Shown in pieces: positions 1 through 8,729 of a DNA stretch of 64,000 nt (the first letter of the stretch is position 1; each line of letters opens with the position of its first letter). This stretch comes from Kitasatospora kifunensis. Lineage in GTDB: Bacteria > Actinomycetota > Actinomycetes > Streptomycetales > Streptomycetaceae. A model generated the notes under the pieces. The model was given only the letters and a program-made list of their open reading frames with translations, did not search any database and had not been told where the DNA came from. The stretch is from contig NZ_JACHJV010000001.1 in NCBI RefSeq assembly GCF_014203855.1, positions 2,728,001 through 2,792,000 of the forward strand, in the 5' to 3' direction. The translations under genes and the position numbers were made by a program.

Positions 1-820
1 GCACCGCGAGCGGTACGGCCCGCCCACGAGGGCTCAGCACCTCACCGCGTCGCCCGGCTGCCGGTGCCGGCGGCGACACCAGCAGTCGACCGGCGGTCGC
101 AATCGGCGCTCGATCGGCCGGCAGAGCGGGCGGCTGGTCGGGTCGTTGGGCCGGCACCCGCTCTGCCGGGGAAGCCGCCGAGCTGACGGTGGTGGGGGCT
201 GCTGCCGGCCGAGCCGGCCGGCCGACGGACAGGTCGGCCGGAGTCCGACCGGCCGGAGAACGGTCCGGGTCCGACTCGGCCGGCGGTCTCGCAGGCGGGC
301 CGAGCTCCGAGACCGGCGGGCGGCCCACGGGCAAGATGGGCGCGGCGGGTCTCGGCAGTCGGCCGGTCACCTCGACCTGGGCGTCATCCGGCACGGGGTG
401 ACCGACCGGCTCGACCTCACGCCCCGTCAGCCCCGGTGCGGTCGACGCGCACCCGGCGTCCGGCTCACCCGGCCGCAGCCTGCCCACCGGCGGCCGGTCA
501 ACGCCGTCCGGTGACACCGCACCCAGCGCAGGCGCGCCCAGCGCGACCGCCCCGCCGGCGCGCGACCCGCCACTGGCAGCCGCGTCCCCCGCGCGCCCCG
601 TACCCTGCCGCTCGCCGCCGCGCTGTGACCCCGTAGCCGCATCCGGGCGACTTGGCGTGGCGTCAGCTCTGCGAAACGGCGCAGGGGTGCTCGGCGGATG
701 GCTGCTCGGCAGGACGGGCTTCGCGGGCTGGGCGTCGGTACTGAGTTGCGAGTCGGTGCCGGAGCCCCCCGAGGGCAGGCCGACACTGGTCACCCTGTGT
801 CCGGGAATGTGTGTGGGCAT
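1..820 (-). CDS. possible partial Pro/Ala-rich protein, truncated by the left edge
   Basis: A reading frame opens at the ATG whose first base is 820 (begins MPTHIPGHRVTSVG) and has no stop codon through to base 1, giving at least 273 residues. The product is dominated by Pro, Ala, Arg, Gly and Ser and looks intrinsically disordered; no domain is visible in the part seen. G/C at third positions is only moderately enriched and no clear Shine-Dalgarno lies before the ATG, so this may be a chance open frame of GC-rich DNA. In Streptomyces the sporulation sigma gene whiG often lies downstream of dprA on the same strand, so this could be a long N-terminal extension or spacer ahead of such a gene; that is inference only. 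Confidence 0.3.
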   Translation of the reverse strand, partial: MPTHIPGHRVTSVGLPSGGSGTDSQLSTDAQPAKPVLPSSHPPSTPAPFRRADATPSRPDAATGSQRGGERQGTGRAGDAAASGGSRAGGAVALGAPALGAVSPDGVDRPPVGRLRPGEPDAGCASTAPGLTGREVEPVGHPVPDDAQVEVTGRLPRPAAPILPVGRPPVSELGPPARPPAESDPDRSPAGRTPADLSVGRPARPAAAPTTVSSAASPAERVPAQRPDQPPALPADRAPIATAGRLLVSPPAPAAGRRGEVLSPRGRAVPLAV

Positions 821-1057
821 ACGTGGGTCTGCGCCGTTCTGCCGAGTCATGTGCTGATAGGGAAGCCATAGCGAGCGTAGCGTGACCAAGTCGATGCGCT
901 GCGCTACCACCACCTGGCCGTCGCTCGATCCGGTGGCGTTCACTCCGTCGTGGGAACGGATGCCCGCGAACCGGGACCGCCCGGGCGGCACCGTCACGGG
1001 GTCCGAGTGCCCGTGATCGCACCAACGAGCACCGCACGCTTCACGATTCGTCAGCCG

Positions 1058-2281
1058 TCAACGGATCACCCTCCAGTGCGATCCAGCGCGTTGGACGAAG
1101 CCCAGCGAGCAGAGTTCGTAGAGCTCCTTGCGCACCTGATCGGCGGGGAGTCCGGTGCGCAGCGCGAGGTCGCCGATCGGCGCGCCGGCCGGTCCGCCCG
1201 GGATCGCCTCCAGCACCAGGGCGGCGGCGTGGTGGAGCAGATCCCGGGGCCGGGGCTGGGAGCTGCGCAAGGGGGCGAGGTCCGCGCCGATCGAGCCGAT
1301 CTGCTCGGCCACCTCGGCCGCGTCGGTGACCAAGGTCGCGCCACCGCCACGGATCAGGGCGTGGACACCGGCCGAGAGCTCGGAGGTGACCGGACCGCAG
1401 ACGCCCATGGTGTGCCGGTTGAGCTCCTGGGCGCGCCGAGCGGTGCTGAGCGCCCCACTGCGCACCGCCGCCTCCACCACGACCGTGCCCCGGGTCATCG
1501 CCGCCAGCACCCTGTTACGGAGCACGAAGCGAAAGCGGTTCGGATGCTCACCCGGCGGCAGCTCACTGACCAACTGGCCCTGCTCGGCGATTCGGCCGAT
1601 CAGTTCGCTGTTGCCGCGCGGGTAGCGCACGTCCACCCCGCAGGCGAGCACCGCCACCGTCATACCGCCCACCGCCAGCGCGCCGCGATGGGCGGCCGCG
1701 TCGATGCCGTAGGCCGCCCCGGAACAGACGACCCAGCCACGCTCGGCGAGTGCGGCGGCCAGCTCGGTCGCGACATGCGCGCCGTAGGCGGTGCAGGCAC
1801 GGGCGCCGACCAGCGCGACCGAGCGCAGCGCGAGCAACCGCAGCGAACCGGTGCCCAGCACCCAGAGGCCGATGGGCTGGCTGTCGGCCAGATCGGCCAG
1901 CTGGCTGGGCCACTCGGCGTCGGTGGGGACGAGGAAGCGGCCGCCGATCGCCCGCAGGCGTTCGAGGTCGGCGACCGGGTCGGTGAGTGCCAGGCGCTGG
2001 CGCAACACCGTGAGGCGTCGCTGATCGAGTGTCAGCTCGGGTAGCGCCGCTCCGGTCCGCACCAGGTCGATCAGCTCGACGGCTGAGTGCGAACTCAGCC
2101 AACGGCCCACCGCCGCGGTGCCGGGCTCGACCAGGCGGGTCAGCGCGACGCGGGCCAGCCGCTCCTCCCCCGACGCTCCCGACGCCGCCGTCCTCCCCCG
2201 CTGCGGCTCCCGCCACGGCGGCGCCGAACCGGTGCCGCTGGTGAAGTCGAGCGCGATCTGCGTCTCCTCCCGCTCCGTCAT
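1058..2281 (-). CDS. dprA: DNA-processing protein DprA
   Basis: A 407-residue DprA/Smf protein. The family binds single-stranded DNA and loads RecA during DNA uptake. The Rossmann-like core shows VGAR (about 158-161), SGAAYGIDAAAHRG (187-200), the DNA-binding segment FRFVLRNRVLA (250-260) and a C-terminal winged-helix domain (about 340-407). The start at 2281 is chosen because its ATG overlaps the yifB stop codon (TGA inside ATGA), indicating translational coupling; an upstream in-frame start at 2356 would add 25 residues inside yifB. It follows yraN and yifB as the last gene of that group. Most streptomycetes are not known to be naturally competent, so a role in recombination of incoming or damaged DNA is as likely as transformation. 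Confidence 0.93.
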   Translation of the reverse strand: MTEREETQIALDFTSGTGSAPPWREPQRGRTAASGASGEERLARVALTRLVEPGTAAVGRWLSSHSAVELIDLVRTGAALPELTLDQRRLTVLRQRLALTDPVADLERLRAIGGRFLVPTDAEWPSQLADLADSQPIGLWVLGTGSLRLLALRSVALVGARACTAYGAHVATELAAALAERGWVVCSGAAYGIDAAAHRGALAVGGMTVAVLACGVDVRYPRGNSELIGRIAEQGQLVSELPPGEHPNRFRFVLRNRVLAAMTRGTVVVEAAVRSGALSTARRAQELNRHTMGVCGPVTSELSAGVHALIRGGGATLVTDAAEVAEQIGSIGADLAPLRSSQPRPRDLLHHAAALVLEAIPGGPAGAPIGDLALRTGLPADQVRKELYELCSLGFVQRAGSHWRVIR

Positions 2282-3885
2282 GGCCGCCCTCCCAACGGTC
2301 CGCCGAGCGCTCGGACACCGCTGGGGAAGCCGCGTCGCAGCGCCAGTGCCCGCCACACCTCCGCCGGCCCCGGGGCGTCGCGGCCGGCCAGGTCGGCGAC
2401 GGTCCAGGCCACTCGCAGCACGCGGTCCAGTCCGCGCGCGGTGAGCTGGCCGCGCTCCATCTCGCGTTCGGCCTCGGCCAGCGAGCCCTCCGTCGGCCGC
2501 CAGCGCGTGCGCAGCTCACGACCGGGGACCTCGGCATTGGTGCGCCACGGGGTCCCGGTGAGGCGGGCCGCGGCCCGCTCCCGGGCGGCCACCACCGCGG
2601 TGCGCTCGGCCGAGCTGTCCCGCTCCAGCAGGGCGGCCCTGGTCACCGGCTCGACCTGGACCCGAAGGTCGACCCGGTCCAGCAGCGGCCCGGAGAGCCG
2701 TGCCTGATACCGGCTCACCATCGTCGGAGTGCAGTCGCAGCCCTCACCGCGCCGGGAGTGGCGACCACACGGGCACGGATTGGCCGCAAGACAGAGCAGG
2801 AACTTGGCCGGCAACCGCAGCGAGCCGGCCGATCGGGCGATCATCACCTCACCGGACTCCAGCGGCTGGCGCAGCGCGTCCAGTACCCGGACCGGGAACT
2901 CCGGCGCCTCGTCCAGGAAAAGCACGCCGCGGTGGGCCAGCGAGACCGCGCCCGGGCGGGGCAGTCCGCTGCCGCCGCCGATGATGGCGGGCATCGTGGT
3001 GGAGTGGTGCGGGGCGCAGTACGGCGGCAGGTCGACCAGCGGACGACCGGGCGGCAGGAGACCGGCTACCGAGTGCACGGCGGTCACCTCCAACGCCTCG
3101 GTCCGAGTCAGCGGTGGCAGAAGCCCGGGCAGCCGCTCGGCGAGCATCGTCTTGCCCGCACCCGGCGGACCCTTGAGATAGAGGTGGTGGGCGCCGGCGG
3201 CGGCGATCTCCAACGCCTGGCGGGCCTCCTCCTGTCCGGCGACGTCCGCCAGGTCAGGGCCGTACTGGGGGTCGGCGGTGGTCCGGCGCACGGCAGCGCC
3301 CGGCAGCAGCAGGCCGGACATCAGCGGGTCCGGGCTGCCGGCGACCGGATCCGGCGGCTCCTCGGGGACGGGCGCATCGGTGAGCAGGGCGATCAACTGC
3401 CGCAGGCTGCGCACACCGAGCACCGAGACACCGGGGACCAGCGCGGCCTCAGCCGCGGTCTGCTCGGCCACCACCACCTGGCGGTAGCCGGCCTCGGCGG
3501 CCGCCAGCACCGAAGGCAGCACCCCACGCACCGGACGGACCCGGCCGTCCAGCCCGAGCTCGCCGATGACCAGCAGGTCGGCGATGGCAGTCGGCGGCAG
3601 GCGCTCGGCGGCCGCGAGCACGGCACACGCCACGGCGAGATCGAAACCGCTGCCGCTCTTCGGCACCGAGGCGGGGCTGAGTCCGACCGTGAGTTTGCGC
3701 TGCGGCCAACTCTCGCCGGAATTCACCACCGCCGCCCTGACCCGGTCTCGAGCTTCGCTGAGTGCTTTGTCGGGCAACCCGACCAGGGTGAAGGCCGCGA
3801 CGCCCGGTTCGAGGTCGGCCTGCACCTCGACCACCACGCCGTCCACACCGAGTAGGGCCACCGAGCACGTGCGGGCGAAAGCCAT
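2278..3885 (-). CDS. yifB: YifB/ComM-family Mg-chelatase-like AAA+ ATPase
   Basis: A 535-residue protein of usual family length. An N-terminal Lon-protease-like fold (about 1-170) with GLPDKALSEARDRVRAA is followed by an AAA+ domain with Walker A GPPGAGKT (239-246), the acidic motif LFLDEAPEF (about 325) and the Cys-rich CPCGRH typical of YifB, then a C-terminal lid domain. In other bacteria ComM is a hexameric helicase that promotes branch migration during integration of foreign DNA. It starts one base after the yraN stop and overlaps dprA by four bases, so yraN-yifB-dprA form one translationally linked group. Confidence 0.93.
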   Translation of the reverse strand: MAFARTCSVALLGVDGVVVEVQADLEPGVAAFTLVGLPDKALSEARDRVRAAVVNSGESWPQRKLTVGLSPASVPKSGSGFDLAVACAVLAAAERLPPTAIADLLVIGELGLDGRVRPVRGVLPSVLAAAEAGYRQVVVAEQTAAEAALVPGVSVLGVRSLRQLIALLTDAPVPEEPPDPVAGSPDPLMSGLLLPGAAVRRTTADPQYGPDLADVAGQEEARQALEIAAAGAHHLYLKGPPGAGKTMLAERLPGLLPPLTRTEALEVTAVHSVAGLLPPGRPLVDLPPYCAPHHSTTMPAIIGGGSGLPRPGAVSLAHRGVLFLDEAPEFPVRVLDALRQPLESGEVMIARSAGSLRLPAKFLLCLAANPCPCGRHSRRGEGCDCTPTMVSRYQARLSGPLLDRVDLRVQVEPVTRAALLERDSSAERTAVVAARERAAARLTGTPWRTNAEVPGRELRTRWRPTEGSLAEAEREMERGQLTARGLDRVLRVAWTVADLAGRDAPGPAEVWRALALRRGFPSGVRALGGPLGGRP

Positions 3886-3886
3886 C

Positions 3887-4375
3887 TCAGATCACCCCCC
3901 GCAGGTGTTCGACCCGGGCAGCACCGCGGGCCTGGCTGACCACCGAGACCAGGTCGATCCGGACCCCGCCGGGCGGCAGCGGCACCACGGGGTCGGGCGG
4001 GACGAGCGTTGCCGGCGCCATGCCGCCCGTCCGCCGGCCGACGGGCAAGCCTTCGACGAACAGGGGCCGCTCCGTCACGCCCTGGGCGAGCCGGGCGAAG
4101 TGCTCCGGCCAGCGCTCGCTCAGCCAGCGCTCGGCGAGGTGGCGCAGGCGCTGCGCCTTGACCGCGCCGATCGCCTCCGCAGGCTGTTGGAAGCTCTGCT
4201 CGGAGCGGGTCTTGACCTCACAGACGGCGACCGTGTCACCGTCCAGCACGATGATGTCGAGTTCGCCCTCAGGGCAGCGCCAGTTGCGCTCCAGTACCCG
4301 CAGGCCGTCCTCGGCGAGTCGGCGGGCGGCCACCTCCTCGCCATAGCGGCCCAGGGCCGTGTGTGCGTTCTGCAC
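3887..4375 (-). CDS. yraN: YraN family (UPF0102) endonuclease-like protein
   Basis: A 162-residue member of the UPF0102 family, small proteins with a Holliday-junction-resolvase/restriction-endonuclease-like fold. The conserved [12 protein letters not shown] at the N terminus and the core [21 protein letters not shown] are visible; the E-L-D...E-V-K arrangement matches a PD-(D/E)xK nuclease active site. The GTG at 4375 is taken as the start because a strong GGAGGTG Shine-Dalgarno lies six bases upstream; the longer GTG frame starting at 4384 would begin inside that ribosome-binding site. It is the first gene of the yraN-yifB-dprA group. Activity of this family is poorly defined. Confidence 0.88.
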   Translation of the reverse strand: MQNAHTALGRYGEEVAARRLAEDGLRVLERNWRCPEGELDIIVLDGDTVAVCEVKTRSEQSFQQPAEAIGAVKAQRLRHLAERWLSERWPEHFARLAQGVTERPLFVEGLPVGRRTGGMAPATLVPPDPVVPLPPGGVRIDLVSVVSQARGAARVEHLRGVI

Positions 4376-4441
4376 GGCGATCACCTCCGATTACGGAGGC
4401 TGCCGCCTGGCGGCCGCCCCGACCAGCGGGTGCCGTCAAGC

Positions 4442-4468
4442 TGTGGATAACCCAGGAGATGTGGACAA
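4442..4468. promoter_or_regulatory. pair of consensus DnaA boxes
   Basis: Two 9-bp sequences in the same orientation, TGTGGATAA (4442-4450) and TGTGGACAA (4460-4468), are the reverse complements of TTATCCACA (the E. coli R1 type) and TTGTCCACA (the preferred Streptomyces DnaA box). They are 18 bp apart and lie in the noncoding gap between yraN and the DUF2469 gene. Binding is inferred, not shown. Confidence 0.5.
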
Positions 4469-4508
4469 CCGCCGTCCCTCAGACGGACGCGATCATTCGG
4501 TCCCGGTG

Positions 4509-4559
4509 CCGCTCAGATCCCGATACCGCTCAGTTCCCGAGGCCGCTCAGTTCCCGAAG
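4509..4559. repeat. 17-bp tandem repeat, three copies, overlapping a stop codon
   Basis: Three head-to-tail copies at 4509-4525, 4526-4542 and 4543-4559 share the core CCGCTCAG.TCCCGA with one internal substitution. The last copy contains the stop codon of the DUF2469 gene (4547-4549), and the other two copies carry the same reverse-strand TGA triplet downstream of it. Confidence 0.8.
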
Positions 4560-4873
4560 CCCGCCTCGTCCGAGGGCAGCTCCAGGTCGCTCTTCGCCAG
4601 CTCCTCGATATTGACGTCCTTGAAGGTCAGCACCCGCACCTTGCGCACGAACCGCGCAGGCCGGTACATGTCCCAGACCCAGGCATCGGCCATCGAGACC
4701 TCGAAGAACACCTCCCCCTGCACCGAGTGCACCTGCAGCTCGTAGTCGTTCGTGAGGTAGAAGCGCCGCTCGGTCTCGATCACGTACTTGAACAGGCCGA
4801 CGACGTCCTTGTACTCCCGGTAGAGCTTGAGCTCCATCTCGGTCTCGTACTTTTCGAGATCTTCCGCACTCAT
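4547..4873 (-). CDS. DUF2469 family protein
   Basis: A 108-residue protein that starts MSAEDLEKYETEMELKLYRE and is acidic at its N terminus, matching the short, highly conserved actinobacterial DUF2469 family. No catalytic motif is visible; the centre is rich in aromatic and charged residues (YLTNDYELQVHSVQGEVFFE). It lies downstream of the Nudix gene on the same strand, in the group headed by sipZ. Its role is unknown. The stop codon falls inside a 17-bp tandem repeat. Confidence 0.88.
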   Translation of the reverse strand: MSAEDLEKYETEMELKLYREYKDVVGLFKYVIETERRFYLTNDYELQVHSVQGEVFFEVSMADAWVWDMYRPARFVRKVRVLTFKDVNIEELAKSDLELPSDEAGFGN

Positions 4874-4930
4874 GCAGGCGTCCCCTCAGCTCGGCAGGTC
4901 CCTCCCCATTGTGGACCACGGCACCCTCGG

Positions 4931-5467
4931 TCAGAGGCGGACCGGGTGTACCGGTGGCCCCTGTTCCAGCAACAGCTCCAGCAGCTCGGCCAGCCGTACC
5001 GGGTAGACCTGTTCGGTCGTGCGACGCAGCTCCGCCAGCGTCCACCAGCGCGCCTCCCGCAACTGCGCGCGCTCCTCGGAGGTGGAGCCGGAGCTGTCCA
5101 GCTCGGGCCCGGTCTGCCGGATGCGAGCGAGGTGGAAGGTCTGGTGCTGCTCGTACCGCTCACCGTCGTAGCTGAACAGCGCCAGGTCGACGGCGACCAC
5201 CGGGCCCAGCTCGATCCCGGTCAGCGCGGTCTCCTCCGCCAGCTCGCGGTGCGCCGCGGCCCGGCTGTCCTCCCCCGGCTCCAGCCCGCCGCCCGGGGTG
5301 AACCACCAGGTCCGCGCCGGCTCGGCGGGGTCGAAGCCGCGGAAGAGCAGCAAGCGGTCAGCCGCGTCCAGCAGCAGCACCCGGGCTGCCACCCGCCGCC
5401 GCACGGCCGACTCCACCGGCTCCGACTCCACCGTCCCCATGGCGTTCCCCGTCCCGTCCGCAGGCAT
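4931..5467 (-). CDS. Nudix hydrolase
   Basis: A 178-residue Nudix-fold protein. The Nudix box is seen as GGLEPGEDSRAAAHRELAEE (about residues 59-78), with the metal-binding REhxEE core intact, so it should hydrolyse a nucleoside diphosphate linked to another group; the substrate cannot be told from sequence. WWFTPGGG just ahead of the box is typical. The start could be ATG 5467 (eight bases after the sipZ stop) or ATG 5440, which is preceded by a GGGGAA-like ribosome-binding sequence. It sits between sipZ and the DUF2469 gene, as in the sipZ operon described in Streptomyces lividans. Confidence 0.88.
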   Translation of the reverse strand: MPADGTGNAMGTVESEPVESAVRRRVAARVLLLDAADRLLLFRGFDPAEPARTWWFTPGGGLEPGEDSRAAAHRELAEETALTGIELGPVVAVDLALFSYDGERYEQHQTFHLARIRQTGPELDSSGSTSEERAQLREARWWTLAELRRTTEQVYPVRLAELLELLLEQGPPVHPVRL

Positions 5468-5475
5468 CCCGTGAC

Positions 5476-6282
5476 TCAGCGCCGCCCGCGCAGTCGGCGT
5501 GCCAGCGCGGCCACCGGCCCGGTCAGCGAGGTCAGGATGATCACCACCGCACCGGCCACCGCTGCCCAGGCCGCCGGCACCAGCGGTCCCGGCCGACTCG
5601 CCACCGCGCCGCCCAGCGCGTCGAAGGCCACCGTACGCCCGCGCAAGCCCGCGTGGGCGTACGGCCAGAGGGTCGCCTCCACTCGAGCGATCACGTCGGA
5701 GTTCGGGACCGTCCCGGACAGGTCGTCCAGGTGGACCCGGGAGTCGAGCGAGTCGGTGCGGTTGTCGCCGAGCAGGAAGAGCCGTCCGGCCGGCACCTGC
5801 ACGCGCAAGGGCGTGCCCGGCAGCTGGTCGGGGGCCACGTAGGGCTCGGTCACCGAGGTGCCGTTGACCGTCAGGCCGTGCTGCGCGCCGCCGTAGGCCA
5901 CGGTGTCGCCGCCGACCGCCACCACTCGCTTGACCATGGTGGCGTTGCCTTCCCAGCTCGGATCGTGGAAGACCACGATGTCGCCGCGCCCGACCGACGC
6001 GCCGTCCACCTTGCGGGCCAGCACCGTGTCACCGGCGGAGATGGTCGGCTCCATCGAGCCGGTGGGCACCGCGTAGGGGCGGTAGTCCAGCGCGATCAGC
6101 CCGAACCCGCCCAGCAGCAGGCCGAGTCCGAGCACCAGGGCCACGGTCTGCAGCACCGCGCCGGCGCCCCACCGCTGCCGCGCCGCCGCCGACCCGACGG
6201 CCGGTGCCACAGCCGAAGCCGCGCCAGCGGCAGACCCGGCGGAACCGGACGGACCGGGGCTTTCTTCGGTGATCCTGCTCAT
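5476..6282 (-). CDS. sipZ: type I signal peptidase (SipZ)
   Basis: A 268-residue membrane-bound signal peptidase I that cleaves signal peptides of exported proteins outside the membrane. An Ala/Gly-rich cytoplasmic N terminus is followed by a membrane segment (about 43-63), then YAVPTGSMEPT with the nucleophile Ser76 and the general-base Lys in MVKRVVAVGGD, and GDNRTDSLDSR (box E). A second hydrophobic helix near the C terminus (PAAWAAVAGAVVIILTS) gives a two-span topology. ATG 6282 has an AGGA motif upstream; the frame also extends to 6369. Last of four adjacent paralogues; in S. lividans sipZ is the first gene of a separate transcript that includes the genes now seen downstream. Confidence 0.92.
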   Translation of the reverse strand: MSRITEESPGPSGSAGSAAGAASAVAPAVGSAAARQRWGAGAVLQTVALVLGLGLLLGGFGLIALDYRPYAVPTGSMEPTISAGDTVLARKVDGASVGRGDIVVFHDPSWEGNATMVKRVVAVGGDTVAYGGAQHGLTVNGTSVTEPYVAPDQLPGTPLRVQVPAGRLFLLGDNRTDSLDSRVHLDDLSGTVPNSDVIARVEATLWPYAHAGLRGRTVAFDALGGAVASRPGPLVPAAWAAVAGAVVIILTSLTGPVAALARRLRGRR

Positions 6283-6419
6283 CGGGACCGTCCTGGGTCG
6301 AGGGCCGGACACGGCGGCGGGCCGTGACACGTCCGAGCAGATTACTCGTCGGTACCACGGCCCGCGCAAGAGCAGAACAGATGAGAGGGCAACTCAGGAG
6401 AAGAGCGCAACCGCCTCGG

Positions 6420-7436
6420 TCAGCTGGTCGCCGTCCGCCTGCGGCGAAGCCACCAGGCCACCGGCAGGGTCCCGACCGCGCCGAGTGCCGGGGGCACCAG
6501 GCCCTCGGCCGAGATGCCCTTCTGGCTGAAGGCGGACGGCACCGGCAGGGTGGACCAGTGGTTCACCGGCCAGGCCACCACGAAGGCCCGTCCGACCACG
6601 TCGTTCACCGAGACGAAACCACCGCCGGGCTCGCTGCTGGTCGCCGGCTGGTCCATGTGGAAGCGCGAGTCCAGCGAGTCGCTACGGTGGTCGCCCATCA
6701 CCCAGATCGCGTTCGGCGGCACCTTGACCGGCCCGAACGGCTTGCCCGCGCACGGGTCGGGCGGCGTGATGCCGGGGGTGTAGACGTAAGGCTCGTTCAG
6801 CGCCACGCCGTTGACCTTGAGCGGCCCGTTGCCCTCGCACTCGATGGTGTCGCCGGCCACCCCGATCACGCGCTTGATCAGGTCCTTCTCATTGGCCGAA
6901 GGCATCAGGCCGATGAAGCTCAGCACGTCCTGGGCGCCCCGGACCACCGCGTTGGAGCTCTGCTGGGTCCCTTCACCGTCGAGCCAGCCGCCCGGGTCGT
7001 GGAAGACCACCACGTCGCCACGGTCGGGCTTGGACCCGAACCAGGGGGTCAGCTTGTCCACCAACACCCGGTCGCCGATCTGCAGGGTGTTCTCCATCGA
7101 CGCGGAGGGGATCGAGAAGGCCTGCACGAAGAAGGTCTTGATGACCAGTGCCAGGACCAGCGCGATGCCGATCAGGATCGGCAGCTCCTTCCAGAACGAG
7201 CGCTGCTTGCGCTCGCCGGTCGGCTTCTCCTTGCCCTCCTCCAAGACGTCGGACGGGTCCGGACCGCCGCCGACGGGACGCTCGGTACCGCCACCGCCCG
7301 GCAGCGCGCCCTCGCCCCGGCCGCCGGAGCCGTCGCCCGGCTCCATGGGCTGCCCGGACTCGGTGGACTGGGCCGTACGGCCGCCGGAGCCCTCAGGCTC
7401 ACCGGCCCCGCGGGCGCCGATCACCAGATCCCCCAC
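6420..7436 (-). CDS. sipY: type I signal peptidase (SipY)
   Basis: A 338-residue signal peptidase I. A long Gly/Pro/Glu-rich N-terminal cytoplasmic tail (about 80 residues) precedes the membrane segment (about 83-104), then FSIPSASMENT with catalytic Ser113, the Lys in LIKRVIGVAGD and box E GDHRSDSLDSR. A C-terminal hydrophobic stretch ends in a cluster of Arg, suggesting a second membrane anchor. The GTG at 7436 is supported by GGAGGAG seven bases upstream. It is third in the sipWXYZ cluster; the cluster order suggests SipY, reported in S. lividans as a major peptidase. Confidence 0.92.
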   Translation of the reverse strand: MGDLVIGARGAGEPEGSGGRTAQSTESGQPMEPGDGSGGRGEGALPGGGGTERPVGGGPDPSDVLEEGKEKPTGERKQRSFWKELPILIGIALVLALVIKTFFVQAFSIPSASMENTLQIGDRVLVDKLTPWFGSKPDRGDVVVFHDPGGWLDGEGTQQSSNAVVRGAQDVLSFIGLMPSANEKDLIKRVIGVAGDTIECEGNGPLKVNGVALNEPYVYTPGITPPDPCAGKPFGPVKVPPNAIWVMGDHRSDSLDSRFHMDQPATSSEPGGGFVSVNDVVGRAFVVAWPVNHWSTLPVPSAFSQKGISAEGLVPPALGAVGTLPVAWWLRRRRTATS

Positions 7437-7679
7437 GACATCTCCTCCCTGCTGTGCGGACGACCATCGTCCGCGCTCACCAGTGCCGCACAGCGGACAC
7501 CTCGTCTGTGACCGACCGTGAACCCGGCTCAGGCCTGCCCATCACCGGACGACCTGACACCAGCACAGCCTTCGGAACCATCCGCGCGGCACGGGCCGCG
7601 AGGATGTCTGCACTTCTCTATCACTGCGAGTGGTCCGCCCGGGTCTCCCACACGGCGGCCCGATGGACCGGACGGACCG

Positions 7680-8729
7680 TCAGTCCGGACCCGCTGATCG
7701 CCGGGCCGCCCGCCAGCGCCGTCGGGCTGCCGGCGAACCGCTGGTGAGCGCCCCGTGTCGCCGCCGCAGCAGCAACGTCGGGGAAACGCCCAACATCCCC
7801 ATAACGAGCGAAGGTTCCAAGGGATCCGGGTTGATCCCAGCGGATTGGCCGGTGGATTCGCCGGCGAGCCGCCCATCGCGCTGCGGCCCGAGTGCGGCCG
7901 GGGTGCGGTACGTCGGCCGGGAGAGGCCGTGCAGGCGGTCCAGCGGCCAGGCGATCAGGAAGGCGCGCCCGATCACGTTCGAGACCGGCACCGTGCCCTG
8001 CCACTGGCCGGCCATGTGGTAGCGCGAGTCGGCGGACAGGTCACGGTGGTCGCCCATCACCCACAGGCGTCCCTTGGGCACCGTGACCCGGAACGGGATG
8101 CGCGAGGGCGGATTGCCCGCAGCCAGGTACGGCTCCTCGATCGGCGTGCCGTTGACCGTGATCCGGCCCTGGGCGTCGCAACAGGCCACGGTGTCGCCGC
8201 CGACCCCGATCACCCGCTTGATCAGGTCCTGCTCGTTCGACGAGGGCAGCAGGCCGACGAAGCTGAAGGCGTCCTTGACGCCGCGGCTGAACGGGCCGCC
8301 GGCGTTCGCGGCGGGCTGGTTCTCCAGCCAGCCGCCCGGGTCCTTGAAGACCACCACGTCGCCGCGCTGCGGCGTGCTGCCGAACCAGGGGGTGAGCTTG
8401 TCCACCAGCACCCGGTCGCCGATCTGGATGGTCTGCTCCATCGACCCGGAGGGGATCGAGAAGACCTGCACGAAGAAGGTCTTCAGGGTCAGCGCGATCA
8501 GCAGCGCCACCACGGCGATCAGCGGGATCTCACGGAACAGCGAGCGCCGGCCCTTGCGCGCGGCCCGCCGCGCGGTACGCCGCCGTTGTGCGCGCCCACG
8601 CGCGGTGGCCGAGGCCTCGGCGGTGCCGACGCGCCCGTGGCCGTCCGCTGCGTCCACCGGCCCGGCGTCATCGAAGCCGTCGACGCCGCGGTCGGTGGGC
8701 GCCGACCTACCCCTGCTTCCCACGGCCAC
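7680..8729 (-). CDS. sipX: type I signal peptidase (SipX)
   Basis: A 349-residue signal peptidase I. A disordered, Arg-rich N-terminal tail (RRRTARRAARKGRR, about 49-62) precedes the membrane segment (68-90), FSIPSGSMEQT with catalytic Ser96, the Lys in LIKRVIGVGGD, and GDHRDLSADSR as box E. A weakly hydrophobic C-terminal segment is followed by an Arg-rich tail. Two start codons compete: GTG 8729, and GTG 8723, which is better placed after AAGGG. The gene overlaps the end of sipW by about 20 bases, so the two are cotranscribed. A gap of 243 bases separates it from sipY; I see no recognisable element there. Confidence 0.92.
   Translation of the reverse strand: MAVGSRGRSAPTDRGVDGFDDAGPVDAADGHGRVGTAEASATARGRAQRRRTARRAARKGRRSLFREIPLIAVVALLIALTLKTFFVQVFSIPSGSMEQTIQIGDRVLVDKLTPWFGSTPQRGDVVVFKDPGGWLENQPAANAGGPFSRGVKDAFSFVGLLPSSNEQDLIKRVIGVGGDTVACCDAQGRITVNGTPIEEPYLAAGNPPSRIPFRVTVPKGRLWVMGDHRDLSADSRYHMAGQWQGTVPVSNVIGRAFLIAWPLDRLHGLSRPTYRTPAALGPQRDGRLAGESTGQSAGINPDPLEPSLVMGMLGVSPTLLLRRRHGALTSGSPAARRRWRAARRSAGPD

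Noticed and set aside
1058..4375. Competence island suggested by dprA, comM-like yifB and yraN
   Set aside because: These genes are conserved in almost all actinobacteria; no uptake-channel genes (comEA, comEC) are seen in the window, so natural transformation cannot be claimed.
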